This document shows positions 39,253 to 47,425 of a stretch of 64,000 nt of DNA, piece after piece. This DNA is from Rosistilla ulvae (lineage in GTDB: Bacteria > Planctomycetota > Planctomycetia > Pirellulales > Pirellulaceae): positions 4,403,798 through 4,467,797 of the forward strand of contig NZ_CP036261.1 of NCBI RefSeq assembly GCF_007741475.1. The letters run 5' to 3'. The notes below the pieces were generated by a model that worked only from the letters and a program-made list of their open reading frames with translations, did not search any database and had not been told where the DNA came from. Within the stretch, counting starts at the first letter, position 1; every line of letters begins with the position of its first letter. The position numbers were made by a program, and so were the translations under genes.

Positions 39253-40962
39253 CTACTGCTTCTTAAGCAACTTGTGTTTCTTTAAAAATTGCTCTGTTTG
39301 GATCTGGGCATCGAAATACCAGAACAAATCGTAAATAAGGTAGCCATGGGCTCCTCCATCATTGCGGACGAGGGAACACTCATTGCCGAGCTGAGCCATG
39401 GCGGCAGTAAACTGTTCAGCCCCCTTCAGCGGCGTCACCGTGTCCGCCGTCCCGTGAAAAACAATCGTTGGGGAAACATTCTCTTTTACGTGGGCGACTG
39501 GAGAGAGTTCCTTCCATCGCGCTCCAATCTTCGCCTGGCCATAACCTTCGGAAGAAGTGTCGATGACGGGATAGAGGAGTACCAAAGCGTTGGGCTCACA
39601 AGATACTGCGGTGGACTCGCCTGCCTCGTTTACCGAACGAAACAAGCTAGTTCCCACCGCTAGATGCCCGCCCGCGGATGCGCCACTGACAATGATTTTA
39701 TTCGGGTCAACACCAAGTTCTTCAGCATGCGTGCGGATGAATCTCACTGCCGACCGTGCATCACGTACACAGTCAAATACGTCCACGTTCCTTTTTTTGT
39801 CGAGCAATCGATACTGCAGACTTATGGCGACCATACCTTGATTGGCAAAGTAGTCAGCAAAAGGGTACATCCGTTGGGGAACACCACCAGCCCAGCCGCC
39901 GCCATGGATGATGAGAAAGCAGGAGCGTTTGTTCGCGGCATTCCAATTCTCCGGTAAGAACACGTGCAGTTGCAGATCACGGTCAGATACTGTCTTGTAC
40001 GTTAACTTGCGATCGGGCTTAAGGAACGATGCGACCCCTCGTATATGATCGCCACGTTGCGCAGTGCGTTTAACCTTCTCGGATAGTTCATGAGGCTTGT
40101 CTTGCACGCTGGCCAACAAACGGTGCGCCGCCCGAATCCGAACGTCCAAGGCCTCATCATCAAGAAGCTGGATAAGTTCGGCGGTCGAATCTAGGTTGCA
40201 CTCGCCGGCATAAACAGCCGCACTTGCGCGAACTCTTGGATCGGAGTGGATAAGGTTCGCTTGGATCGAACGAAATTGCGTCACGTCGCCCAAAGCGGCG
40301 AGAGAGTGCTGGTATTGAACACGCTCCAAAGACTCAACAGCACCAGGCAACAGCTGATGGAGCCGAGCTTGGTCGGTTGCGTCCCCGACGGTCGACAAGA
40401 TCCACGCTGCGCGTCGGCGCATTGTCGAAGAAGGATCGGATAGAGCCGCTCTCACGGCTGATAATGCTTTTGAGTCCCCCCGTCGCGCCAATGCCGCGGC
40501 TGAAAACAAGGCAAGACCTTCGTCGTCGGACTTCGCGGCATCCGCCAAGGCGTTTGAATTGTTGCCGATATTGAGCTTAAAGATGCTCTCTGCCGCATGG
40601 ACACGACCGGTCGACTTTGGATTTGCCAAGATGTAATAAAGCATCGAAACGGATGCCGCATCTCCACTTCTAACCAGCTCCCGAAAGACTCCACACCTCT
40701 TTTGATCATCCAGCGACTGCCAGTCCAACCGCCCAAGATGCCGCCGTACCTTTTCTCTCTCACCGCTCATCGTCAACGCTTCGGCAGCATGCATTGACGG
40801 CCAGAATTCCACGGATTCCAATCCGGATTCCAAAATTGCCAAACACTTTCGCTGGTTCGCCTGGTCGATTGCTGGTTGAGTCTGTGCGTTGGCAGAGGCC
40901 TTCAGCAAGAGTAATAAAGCAATTCCAACCAGCACAAACTGCGTTCGTTTCATACTCAACAT
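39253..40962 (-). CDS. HEAT-repeat / alpha-beta hydrolase (esterase) fusion
   Basis: 569-aa exported protein. Start ATG 40962 was chosen because GGAGA lies 9 bp upstream and the signal peptide (FVLVGIALLLLLKASANAQ) follows. Residues about 30-290 are HEAT-like repeats (DPSSTMRRRAAWILSTVGDA, DPRVRASAAVYAGE, EALDVRIRAAHRLLA). The C-terminal 280 residues are a BD-FAE/HSL-like esterase: oxyanion motif IIHGGGWAGG, nucleophile elbow GASAGGH, Asp in FHGTADTVTPL and a late His in GGAHGY. It could remove acetyl or feruloyl groups from sugars. It is the last gene of the leftward arm after the FAD oxidoreductase, so it may deacetylate the substrate of this locus (inference). Confidence 0.87.
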   Translation of the reverse strand: MLSMKRTQFVLVGIALLLLLKASANAQTQPAIDQANQRKCLAILESGLESVEFWPSMHAAEALTMSGEREKVRRHLGRLDWQSLDDQKRCGVFRELVRSGDAASVSMLYYILANPKSTGRVHAAESIFKLNIGNNSNALADAAKSDDEGLALFSAAALARRGDSKALSAVRAALSDPSSTMRRRAAWILSTVGDATDQARLHQLLPGAVESLERVQYQHSLAALGDVTQFRSIQANLIHSDPRVRASAAVYAGECNLDSTAELIQLLDDEALDVRIRAAHRLLASVQDKPHELSEKVKRTAQRGDHIRGVASFLKPDRKLTYKTVSDRDLQLHVFLPENWNAANKRSCFLIIHGGGWAGGVPQRMYPFADYFANQGMVAISLQYRLLDKKRNVDVFDCVRDARSAVRFIRTHAEELGVDPNKIIVSGASAGGHLAVGTSLFRSVNEAGESTAVSCEPNALVLLYPVIDTSSEGYGQAKIGARWKELSPVAHVKENVSPTIVFHGTADTVTPLKGAEQFTAAMAQLGNECSLVRNDGGAHGYLIYDLFWYFDAQIQTEQFLKKHKLLKKQ

Positions 40963-41011
40963 AATCGATGTCTCTCCGGGCGAATTCCGTACCTGATTCA
41001 AAAGGATTCTG

Positions 41012-42892
41012 CTACTTCTCGACGCGGACCTCACAGATACGTGCGTGGTCGATTCCGTTGGTTGACCGGACCGTGATCCGAATCGCATCAAACGGTTGAG
41101 TATCTAACGCGTGCTCCCGCAAGCGTTGATAGTTCCCACGAACATGCATGAGACTTCGCCAAGCCGAATCGTGCCCTAGTTCAATATCGTAGTCGCGTAC
41201 GGTCTCGGGCTGAGGGATTCCCCAGAGCATTTTGTCGGTGTAGGCATCGGCCAAGCTGAATGTCAGGACGCGGTGCATCCCCGTATCGAAGGTGAGGCGA
41301 ATCGCCCGAGCAGTTTGCTCCTTTTCCCATCTCAACGTCAACGCCGCGGGGAGTTGTTCATCCGGATCACTCATCCAACGATGCGTTCCAGGAAAGGCGC
41401 GACCCGGAGTCACTCCACCCTCACCATGGACAGCGCGGGTCTGGCCACTTAACACGTTCTCCGGAACAGAATCGATGTGGTGACTGGTCGCTTGGATTGT
41501 TGCCTGCTTGGCGATGTCGGTGTGATCTTGATTTTGCTGGCCGATGAGAAAACCGTCGTCACGGAGGATGCGTTGTTGAACGCGCCGGATTAGATCAGGT
41601 GAGCTGAGCAGATTCGCCGGGCTAATTTGGTTTTGGACGGCGACTGCTGCGGCAGTTCCTACGCCTTGGCCCATGGCGGCACATGTTGCCATCACGCGTG
41701 TCGAAGCGAACGCAACGTGCGTGGCAGAAATGTTGCGTCCAGCAAACATCAGATTTGTAACATTCCGACTGATGCAAGCCGACAGAGGAATGTCGAACAG
41801 CCTAGGGACAGGATGCTGTACGCATGGCGGTTTCTCCGGGGCATCGACACCCTCGGGTGGATGCATATCGATTGGCCAGCCTCCAAAGGCAATGGCATCG
41901 CTATGAGGTGAGGATGTCATGACATCGTTTTCCGTAAGCGTCGAGTGTCCGACAAATCGGCGACTCTCCCGCTTTCCGGGGATAAAGCCAAACCATTCCA
42001 GCGCCCAGTTGTCGGCACCGTGATCGCCGCCGTTCTTAACGTGGTCCCAAACTCCGAGGACGATACTCAGCAGTTCGTCTCGTATGTGTTCATTGTCGCG
42101 GATCGTATCGAGCATCCCGCCCCATTCCACCCACCAATACCCGTACTCCAGGCCGCGATCGAGCACGTTTTCGGCATGGGGACGTAGCGAGAGTTCCTCT
42201 TCGGTAAAATTCCTCGCCCAAGAAGGTGCGACAAACGGCATGGGCCGATCATGCTTTCGCGCCTGGAACATGATCGTCGAACCAAGTCGACAGTTATCTC
42301 CAATCGGAGGAGCCAACGACTCAGTAAACTCCTGCTTGTCTTCCCGGCCTTCCCGAAACAAAGCTCCCGCGGCAACACCCAACCGTCCATCTCCGGTGCA
42401 ATCCAAAAACACCTTCGCGGCAATTGAAAATTGCTGTTCGGTGGACGTTCGGATGGCGGCTGCTCGTCGAATTTCGCCATCGACAACATCCGCGTCAATG
42501 ACTGCCGTATTTAGGAGCAGTGTCAGGTCGGGTTCGTTTCTGCACAGGTCGTAGAGGATCAGGTCAAAGACCGACGACGATCGCTGCGGATTGCGGACAC
42601 TCGCTTCGAGCCGGATCTCTTCAATGATGCCTCCTTCGCGAGCCTCAGTCTGCAATTCCGCCCCCCGTTTCCCGCTGCAGTCAGCCCCGACGATATGCAT
42701 CCGAATTTCGCTGGAGGCATTTCCCCCAAGCATCGGCCGGTCCTGACAAAGGATGACCTTCACACCGCAGCGAGCTGCCGCGAGTGCCGCAACGGTCCCC
42801 GCGGGGCCACCTCCAGCGACGAGAACATCCGTTTCAAGTTGGGTTTGCTTGAAGTTGTTGGTATCAGAATTCACAGAAGGTTCGCTTTGCAT
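41012..42892 (-). CDS. FAD-dependent oxidoreductase (FAD_oxidored family)
   Basis: 626-aa flavoprotein. The N-terminal Rossmann motif VLVAGGGPAGTVAALAAARC (about residues 24-43) binds FAD; GGNASSEIRMHIVGA and VFLDCTGDGRLGVAAGALFR are conserved blocks of this family, as is NLMFAGRNISATHVAFASTR near the end of the flavin domain. The last 150 residues form a separate beta-rich part (QTARAIRLTFDTGM, AIRITVRSTNGIDHARICEV) like a carbohydrate-binding jelly roll. No signal peptide is visible, so it acts in the cytoplasm. It overlaps the aldolase gene by 22 bp and is cotranscribed with it. A sugar-acid substrate fits the neighbours; the reaction itself is unknown. Confidence 0.88.
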   Translation of the reverse strand: MQSEPSVNSDTNNFKQTQLETDVLVAGGGPAGTVAALAAARCGVKVILCQDRPMLGGNASSEIRMHIVGADCSGKRGAELQTEAREGGIIEEIRLEASVRNPQRSSSVFDLILYDLCRNEPDLTLLLNTAVIDADVVDGEIRRAAAIRTSTEQQFSIAAKVFLDCTGDGRLGVAAGALFREGREDKQEFTESLAPPIGDNCRLGSTIMFQARKHDRPMPFVAPSWARNFTEEELSLRPHAENVLDRGLEYGYWWVEWGGMLDTIRDNEHIRDELLSIVLGVWDHVKNGGDHGADNWALEWFGFIPGKRESRRFVGHSTLTENDVMTSSPHSDAIAFGGWPIDMHPPEGVDAPEKPPCVQHPVPRLFDIPLSACISRNVTNLMFAGRNISATHVAFASTRVMATCAAMGQGVGTAAAVAVQNQISPANLLSSPDLIRRVQQRILRDDGFLIGQQNQDHTDIAKQATIQATSHHIDSVPENVLSGQTRAVHGEGGVTPGRAFPGTHRWMSDPDEQLPAALTLRWEKEQTARAIRLTFDTGMHRVLTFSLADAYTDKMLWGIPQPETVRDYDIELGHDSAWRSLMHVRGNYQRLREHALDTQPFDAIRITVRSTNGIDHARICEVRVEK

Positions 42893-43863
42893 GGTCGGTC
42901 CAAGATATGAGGCAAGCTATTCGCTTCGATGATCTCGCGAATCGCCTGGTTGTATTCTTCGGTGGGCTGGAAACCACGTGATAAGCCAGAGTCATCTGGC
43001 AGGAGCTCGATGACCTTGGACGCATGCTTTAAGAGATGAATTTGATGCGCCAGAGATTCCATACGCTGAGGTAGTTGGAATAATTGGCTGAGACCGAGGA
43101 TCTGCTGGTGATACTGGTTGGCCGTTGCCAGATCGCCACTTTTAAACGAATCCACCAAATCGCGATGCCATTGCGGTGCGATCCCCGCCAGCGCAGACAC
43201 ACAACCGCTGGCGCCCAATTGCATGCTTTCAAGAACCAAACTTTCGATCCCCTGCAAGATTCGGAACAGTTGCCCCTGCAAGCCTTCGCACAGCAATCGC
43301 ATGCGATCTAAATCGTTGCTTGTATCCTTGCAGAGAACAATGTTTTCATGCTGGGCGAGCTCAAACATACTCTCAACGGAAATGGAACTCGGCAAGCGAA
43401 GGTGATGGTAGATCCCAATAGGTAGCGGAGATTCGTCTGCAATCTCCGTAAAGTATGCAAGGATCTCCGGTTGGCTCAGTTTTTGAAAAAACGGCACCGT
43501 TGCAATAGCAACATCAGCACCATCTTCATGGGCACACTTTGCCAGCTCAATGGATCGCTTCGCCGCGTAGCCGCCAATTCCAATCATTAGCGATGTGCTG
43601 CGCGGTGTTCCACGCCGAGCCGCCTCGACGACAACCCTCCGCGCATCGTCATCGACCAGGACCATCTCTCCTGTCGACCCCAACACGAACAAACCGTTGC
43701 AACCGTGAGACGAAAGGCGTTGGGCAAGTCGCTGCATTGCCACCGGTTCGACTTCGCCGGGCCTTTTACAAGGAGTCACGGCAGCGGCAATGACGTCAAC
43801 GTCCGCCAAGTTGATCGATCCAGACGACGTGTAGTTTTTCTCTTCGATGGACATGGTTCTCAT
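42871..43863 (-). CDS. DapA/NanA-family aldolase
   Basis: 330-aa class I pyruvate aldolase of the DHDPS/N-acetylneuraminate lyase family. GSTGE (residues 62-66) binds the pyruvate carboxylate, Tyr152 in IGIYHH is the catalytic proton relay, and Lys179 in VLCKDTSND forms the Schiff base. The family makes or cleaves 2-keto-3-deoxy acids, including sialic acid, KDG and dihydrodipicolinate. It is about 30 residues longer than typical because of the N-terminus; ATG 43863 and 43854 are both possible. Next to a sialidase-like protein, an SSS symporter and a GntR/FCD regulator, a catabolic lyase role is more likely than lysine synthesis. It is divergent from the regulator gene. Confidence 0.9.
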   Translation of the reverse strand: MRTMSIEEKNYTSSGSINLADVDVIAAAVTPCKRPGEVEPVAMQRLAQRLSSHGCNGLFVLGSTGEMVLVDDDARRVVVEAARRGTPRSTSLMIGIGGYAAKRSIELAKCAHEDGADVAIATVPFFQKLSQPEILAYFTEIADESPLPIGIYHHLRLPSSISVESMFELAQHENIVLCKDTSNDLDRMRLLCEGLQGQLFRILQGIESLVLESMQLGASGCVSALAGIAPQWHRDLVDSFKSGDLATANQYHQQILGLSQLFQLPQRMESLAHQIHLLKHASKVIELLPDDSGLSRGFQPTEEYNQAIREIIEANSLPHILDRPCKANLL

Positions 43864-43930
43864 TGCATTATCAGTACGTTCATTATGTCGAACGAAAATC
43901 TTGGCATAATCTGCCATTCCTTTGTTGCAT

Positions 43931-43954
43931 CATGGTATACCACGCGATACCATG
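43931..43954. promoter_or_regulatory. Palindromic operator for the GntR/FCD regulator (predicted)
   Basis: CATGGTAT-ACCACGCG-ATACCATG is a perfect 8-bp inverted repeat with an 8-base centre, and TGGTATACCA inside it is itself palindromic. FCD-type GntR proteins bind sites of this general form (TNGTNNNACNA), and E. coli NanR recognises GGTATA repeats. It lies between the divergent aldolase and regulator genes (68 bp from the aldolase start, 54 bp from the regulator start), so one site could control both arms. Confidence 0.7.
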
Positions 43955-44008
43955 CAAGGTGTGAGGCAATCATCGCCCGAAAAAAGTGCATTCCTACAAG
44001 GGGCTGAT

Positions 44009-44689
44009 ATGAGCGACAACGAAGTTCACAAGAAGCTTTCCGATCTAATTTTTTCTGGCGAATTCGAGCGCGGCAGCAACCTGGTAGAACGGAACTTGGC
44101 AAGCCGACTGGGCGTAAGCCGCATTCCCGTCCGGGAAACCTTGACGAGGTTGGTCGCGCAGGGGGCATTACAAGGAGGACGCAAAGGCGAAGGAGTTCGG
44201 CTGCGCCGATACTCGGCAGAAGAGATTCGCCAGCTGTACGAATTCAGAGCGATGCTGGAGGGCGGAATTGCTCGGGCAGCTGCCACCAACGCGAGCCAGG
44301 CTGACGTTCTCCGGCTCACGATCATTTGTGACGAAATGAACGCGTCGGTTGGCGAGGCTACGGCGGAGCGATGGGGCATCTTGGATCGACGATTCCACGA
44401 AGCGCTTTCAGAATCGTGTCGTAACGATCGAACGTCGGAAGCACTCAAAGCCCTTCTTAATGAGTGCTTCTACGTCTTCTACATTTTGTCCCGCCAGAAG
44501 AGCCGCAGTGAACTCTCGGGCGAAGAGCTCGTTTCGCATCAAAAGCTGGCAGTGGATGATCATTTGGCGATTGTCGGACACATCAAGGCACGCCGTGAAG
44601 ATGAAGCAGAATCGCATTCAAAACTACATATCCTTCGCTCGGCTGACCGAGTCATCCGCGCTGCCATCGAATCTGATCTGGAAAATTAG
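44009..44689 (+). CDS. GntR-family transcriptional regulator, FCD type
   Basis: 226-aa repressor-type regulator. The N-terminal winged helix contains LVERNLASRLGVSRIPVRET and LTRLVAQGAL (about residues 22-50). The C-terminal helical FCD domain (EEIRQLYEFRAMLEGGIARA onward, with DRRFHEAL) binds a ligand, often a sugar acid, usually with a metal ion. ATG 44009 was chosen for its AAGGGG site 5 bp upstream; an earlier in-frame ATG at 43922 would place the operator inside the gene. It heads the rightward arm and diverges from the aldolase. The natural inducer is probably the substrate or product of the locus. Confidence 0.92.
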   Translation: MSDNEVHKKLSDLIFSGEFERGSNLVERNLASRLGVSRIPVRETLTRLVAQGALQGGRKGEGVRLRRYSAEEIRQLYEFRAMLEGGIARAAATNASQADVLRLTIICDEMNASVGEATAERWGILDRRFHEALSESCRNDRTSEALKALLNECFYVFYILSRQKSRSELSGEELVSHQKLAVDDHLAIVGHIKARREDEAESHSKLHILRSADRVIRAAIESDLEN

Positions 44690-44690
44690 C

Positions 44691-45134
44691 ATGTTGAACT
44701 CGAATCATTCTACTAGCTCTTTCGTCGTACTGACGTTATTGGCCTGTCTTAACTGCGTTTCCACAGGTTGCACCGGACAAGCCACAGGACCGCCAACCTA
44801 TCGCGTGCAAGGTACCGTCGAATTTGAAGGAGCCCCGATTCCGCGAGGCCGGGTCATTTTCAGCCCCGATAGTTCCCAGGGTAACAAAGGATCGCAGGGC
44901 GTTTCGGAAATAAAAGACGGAAGGTTTGATACGTCGACCAGCAGAGGACGCAACGCACTGGGAGGGCCTCAAATCGTGAAGGTACTCGGGTTCGACGGAA
45001 AAACCTTTACCGACGACGCAGGAATCGAAGCCGAGGATGGTCGCCTCTTGTTTCCAGCCTGGGAAACAACAATCGATATCAAAGAAGAAATTCAGGACCT
45101 CAACCTGGTAGTCCCCACCTCACCAGCGAAATAG
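44691..45134 (+). CDS. Small lipoprotein with carboxypeptidase-regulatory-like fold
   Basis: 147-aa exported protein with a lipoprotein signal ([17 protein letters not shown], lipid Cys near residue 27). The mature part, [20 protein letters not shown] followed by ...[18 protein letters not shown], is the small transthyretin-like beta-sandwich often annotated in planctomycetes as a carboxypeptidase-regulatory-like lipoprotein. It starts one base after the GntR stop and precedes a DUF1559 gene by 119 bp. A second such lipoprotein/DUF1559 pair occurs at 53243-54690. The two proteins may act together at the cell surface; this is inferred from the recurring pairing only. Confidence 0.8.
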   Translation: MLNSNHSTSSFVVLTLLACLNCVSTGCTGQATGPPTYRVQGTVEFEGAPIPRGRVIFSPDSSQGNKGSQGVSEIKDGRFDTSTSRGRNALGGPQIVKVLGFDGKTFTDDAGIEAEDGRLLFPAWETTIDIKEEIQDLNLVVPTSPAK

Positions 45135-45253
45135 AACGCGCGCCCCCTGTTGGGCCAAACCCCACCGAGCATTCCCCGATTCATTGCACGAGCACTTCGA
45201 GTGCTACTGCGCAATTCATCCATCCCTCAGCATTTGTAACAGGAACAGTTACC

Positions 45254-46168
45254 ATGTCCACATTTAGAAACGCTTCCGGCAGGAAAGGTTTTACACTCGT
45301 CGAGCTCTTGGTTGTAATTGCCATTATTGGCATTCTGGTTGGATTGCTTCTTCCTGCCGTTCAGCAAGCTCGTGAAGCCGCCAGACGCATGTCGTGTACG
45401 AACAACCTGAAGCAGCTCGGGCTTGCGATACACAACTATCACGACGTTTTCCGTGTGTTTCCTCCGGGCGGCAACGGAAGCTACGACTTGGCTGTCCGAT
45501 CAAATCAACTGTCGCTGCACACTTTCTTGCTTCCATTCCTCGAACAAGGAAACGTCCATGATCAAATCGACTTTTCCGGCAGCTCGTACCTTACCGAACG
45601 CAACAGTTCGGCAAACCGAGTCGACGCGTTCTTGTGCCCAAGTTCGACTCGAGAGTTCGATGCGACAACATCGGGCGGCTCTCTCAGCTACCCAGACCTA
45701 TACACAGCTCACTATCTAGGAGTGATGGGACCTAAAGGAGTCAACGCACAGACCGGCGGTACCTATCAAAGCGACGAAACACTTGCGAGCAATGGGGGAT
45801 TTGCTCGGCAGGGAGTCTTTTACGACCTCAGCAAGATTAAGTTTCGAGACATTACCGACGGAACCTCCAATACGTTTGCTTTAGGGGAACTGTCCTGGAA
45901 CGACGCAGGGACGGTCTTTCGCATGTGGGTCCGCGGCTGTGGAGGATCTGCGTGCACATCTTGCAAAAACATTGTTGATGGAATCGGAATCACCCCCGCG
46001 GTATCAGGCAACTTCAACAATGTTAGTTTTGGCAGCCAACACCCCGGCGGAGCCCATTTCGTGCAATGTGATGGATCTGTGAGATTCGTATCTGAAACTG
46101 TAGACCTTGGCTTGTACAAGGCAACGGCGAGTCGAAATGGCGGTGAAGTCGCTACTGCGCTTGATTAA
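45254..46168 (+). CDS. DUF1559 prepilin-like protein
   Basis: 304-aa DUF1559 protein. The pseudopilin signal [20 protein letters not shown] follows a short basic leader, with predicted cleavage before Phe. Family blocks include [36 protein letters not shown] and the C-terminal [25 protein letters not shown] lies about 10 bp before ATG 45254. It sits within the regulated sugar-acid locus, after the lipoprotein and before the sialidase-like gene (41 bp gap), so it is likely coexpressed with the transport and catabolic genes. That placement hints that some DUF1559 proteins serve specific uptake systems, which remains untested. Confidence 0.94.
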   Translation: MSTFRNASGRKGFTLVELLVVIAIIGILVGLLLPAVQQAREAARRMSCTNNLKQLGLAIHNYHDVFRVFPPGGNGSYDLAVRSNQLSLHTFLLPFLEQGNVHDQIDFSGSSYLTERNSSANRVDAFLCPSSTREFDATTSGGSLSYPDLYTAHYLGVMGPKGVNAQTGGTYQSDETLASNGGFARQGVFYDLSKIKFRDITDGTSNTFALGELSWNDAGTVFRMWVRGCGGSACTSCKNIVDGIGITPAVSGNFNNVSFGSQHPGGAHFVQCDGSVRFVSETVDLGLYKATASRNGGEVATALD

Positions 46169-46209
46169 TCGCAAACCAACAAAGTCTTCCAACACCGAGA
46201 GAATGAACT

Positions 46210-47376
46210 ATGAAAACAGCTTGTACGATTACCCTGATTTTATCCGCACTAACGGTGCCTGCGTTTGTTTGCGGCGAAGAGATACCGTTCAAAACGCCGA
46301 CGGTTTTCACGGAACAAATCATTCTAGGTGCTGATGAATTCACCGCGAAGAACGAGAATGCATATCTCGCCTTCCCTGCGATCGTTCGTGGCGATGAGGA
46401 CCATGTTCTCATTTCGTACAAGCGAGGGCGAAGCCATGCGAATGACACGGGTGCCCCCTTGGAAGTCGCTCGCTTTAATGTCGTCACCAACGAGATTGAA
46501 TCGCGCAAGATCGTTAGTGACGACCCAAGCTTAATCTACCAGATGGGTGAATGGCTTCGCTTTAGCGACGGCAGTCTCGGCAACTTCGTCGACGTGCAAA
46601 AAGTTGTTGTCGACCAAGGGAAGCGAGCAAACCACCGTGTAGGCGTTCAATTCGTGACCACGACCGATTCAGGCGCTAGTTATTCCCCGATGCAGCCCTG
46701 GGGTGCGATTGATGGAGTCGAATATGGCTACGTATTTGATGGAGTCGAAGTCAATGGTGTCATTTATGTCCTCGCGATGACATTTCCTGAGCTCTCCGCT
46801 GCGAAGACCAGGTTCGATGCCCAAGGGAAACGGATCTACGGAACGGTTACTGCACTTTCTTTCGACGGTAAGGAATGGAAGTTCGAGCGCAATCTCACGG
46901 AGGAATTTGGTGGGGCTGCGATCAATGAAAGCTGCCTCATTGCGAGCGAAGATGGTTTCATCGTGGCGACTCGTGGCTACGACAACAAGGCAAGACTCCA
47001 CCGTGTTGACCGCACTTTCGAGGTGCGTCAATCGAGGAATTTGACCGAGCAGTATGACCAGATTCGCGGCATCGTTGGCCGGCCGCGCCTGTTCCGCGAA
47101 GGTGATGGCCTGTATCTGCTGGGGCGAAACTATCGAAAGACCGGCAAGATGGAACTCTGCCTTTTCCGTGTCGATGAAGAAAGCCTTGAAGTCGAGCAAG
47201 GAGTCGTTCTCGGGCCGCGAAACCAAGCAAAAATTGTCGATGGCTACTATGCAATGCCCTACTTCACGGGCTCCGCCAAGGATCGTCGGCTAAACATCAT
47301 CACGTACCGGCGCGATTCGCAGGCAAAAAGCCCAGACATCGTTCGACTGGAATTCGACTGGAACGAAGCTCGCTAG
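46210..47376 (+). CDS. Secreted sialidase-like beta-propeller
   Basis: 388-aa exported protein. A signal peptide (TACTITLILSALTVPAFVCG) precedes a six-bladed propeller. FPAIVRGDEDHVLISYKRGR resembles the FRIP/RIP region of sialidases, in which an Arg binds the carboxylate of the sugar; TTTDSGASYSP is a weak Asp-box. Not all catalytic residues can be placed, so it may be a sialidase, a related glycoside hydrolase or a non-catalytic binder. It is followed by an SSS symporter and sits in a locus with a NanA-type aldolase. Compared with the 6455-8251 protein it lacks the LamG domain and clear Asp-boxes. Confidence 0.75.
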   Translation: MKTACTITLILSALTVPAFVCGEEIPFKTPTVFTEQIILGADEFTAKNENAYLAFPAIVRGDEDHVLISYKRGRSHANDTGAPLEVARFNVVTNEIESRKIVSDDPSLIYQMGEWLRFSDGSLGNFVDVQKVVVDQGKRANHRVGVQFVTTTDSGASYSPMQPWGAIDGVEYGYVFDGVEVNGVIYVLAMTFPELSAAKTRFDAQGKRIYGTVTALSFDGKEWKFERNLTEEFGGAAINESCLIASEDGFIVATRGYDNKARLHRVDRTFEVRQSRNLTEQYDQIRGIVGRPRLFREGDGLYLLGRNYRKTGKMELCLFRVDEESLEVEQGVVLGPRNQAKIVDGYYAMPYFTGSAKDRRLNIITYRRDSQAKSPDIVRLEFDWNEAR

Positions 47377-47425
47377 CGCATGAAGCTTCGCTTGATGCTG
47401 ATTCTTACTTTCGAGGAATGCTGTC

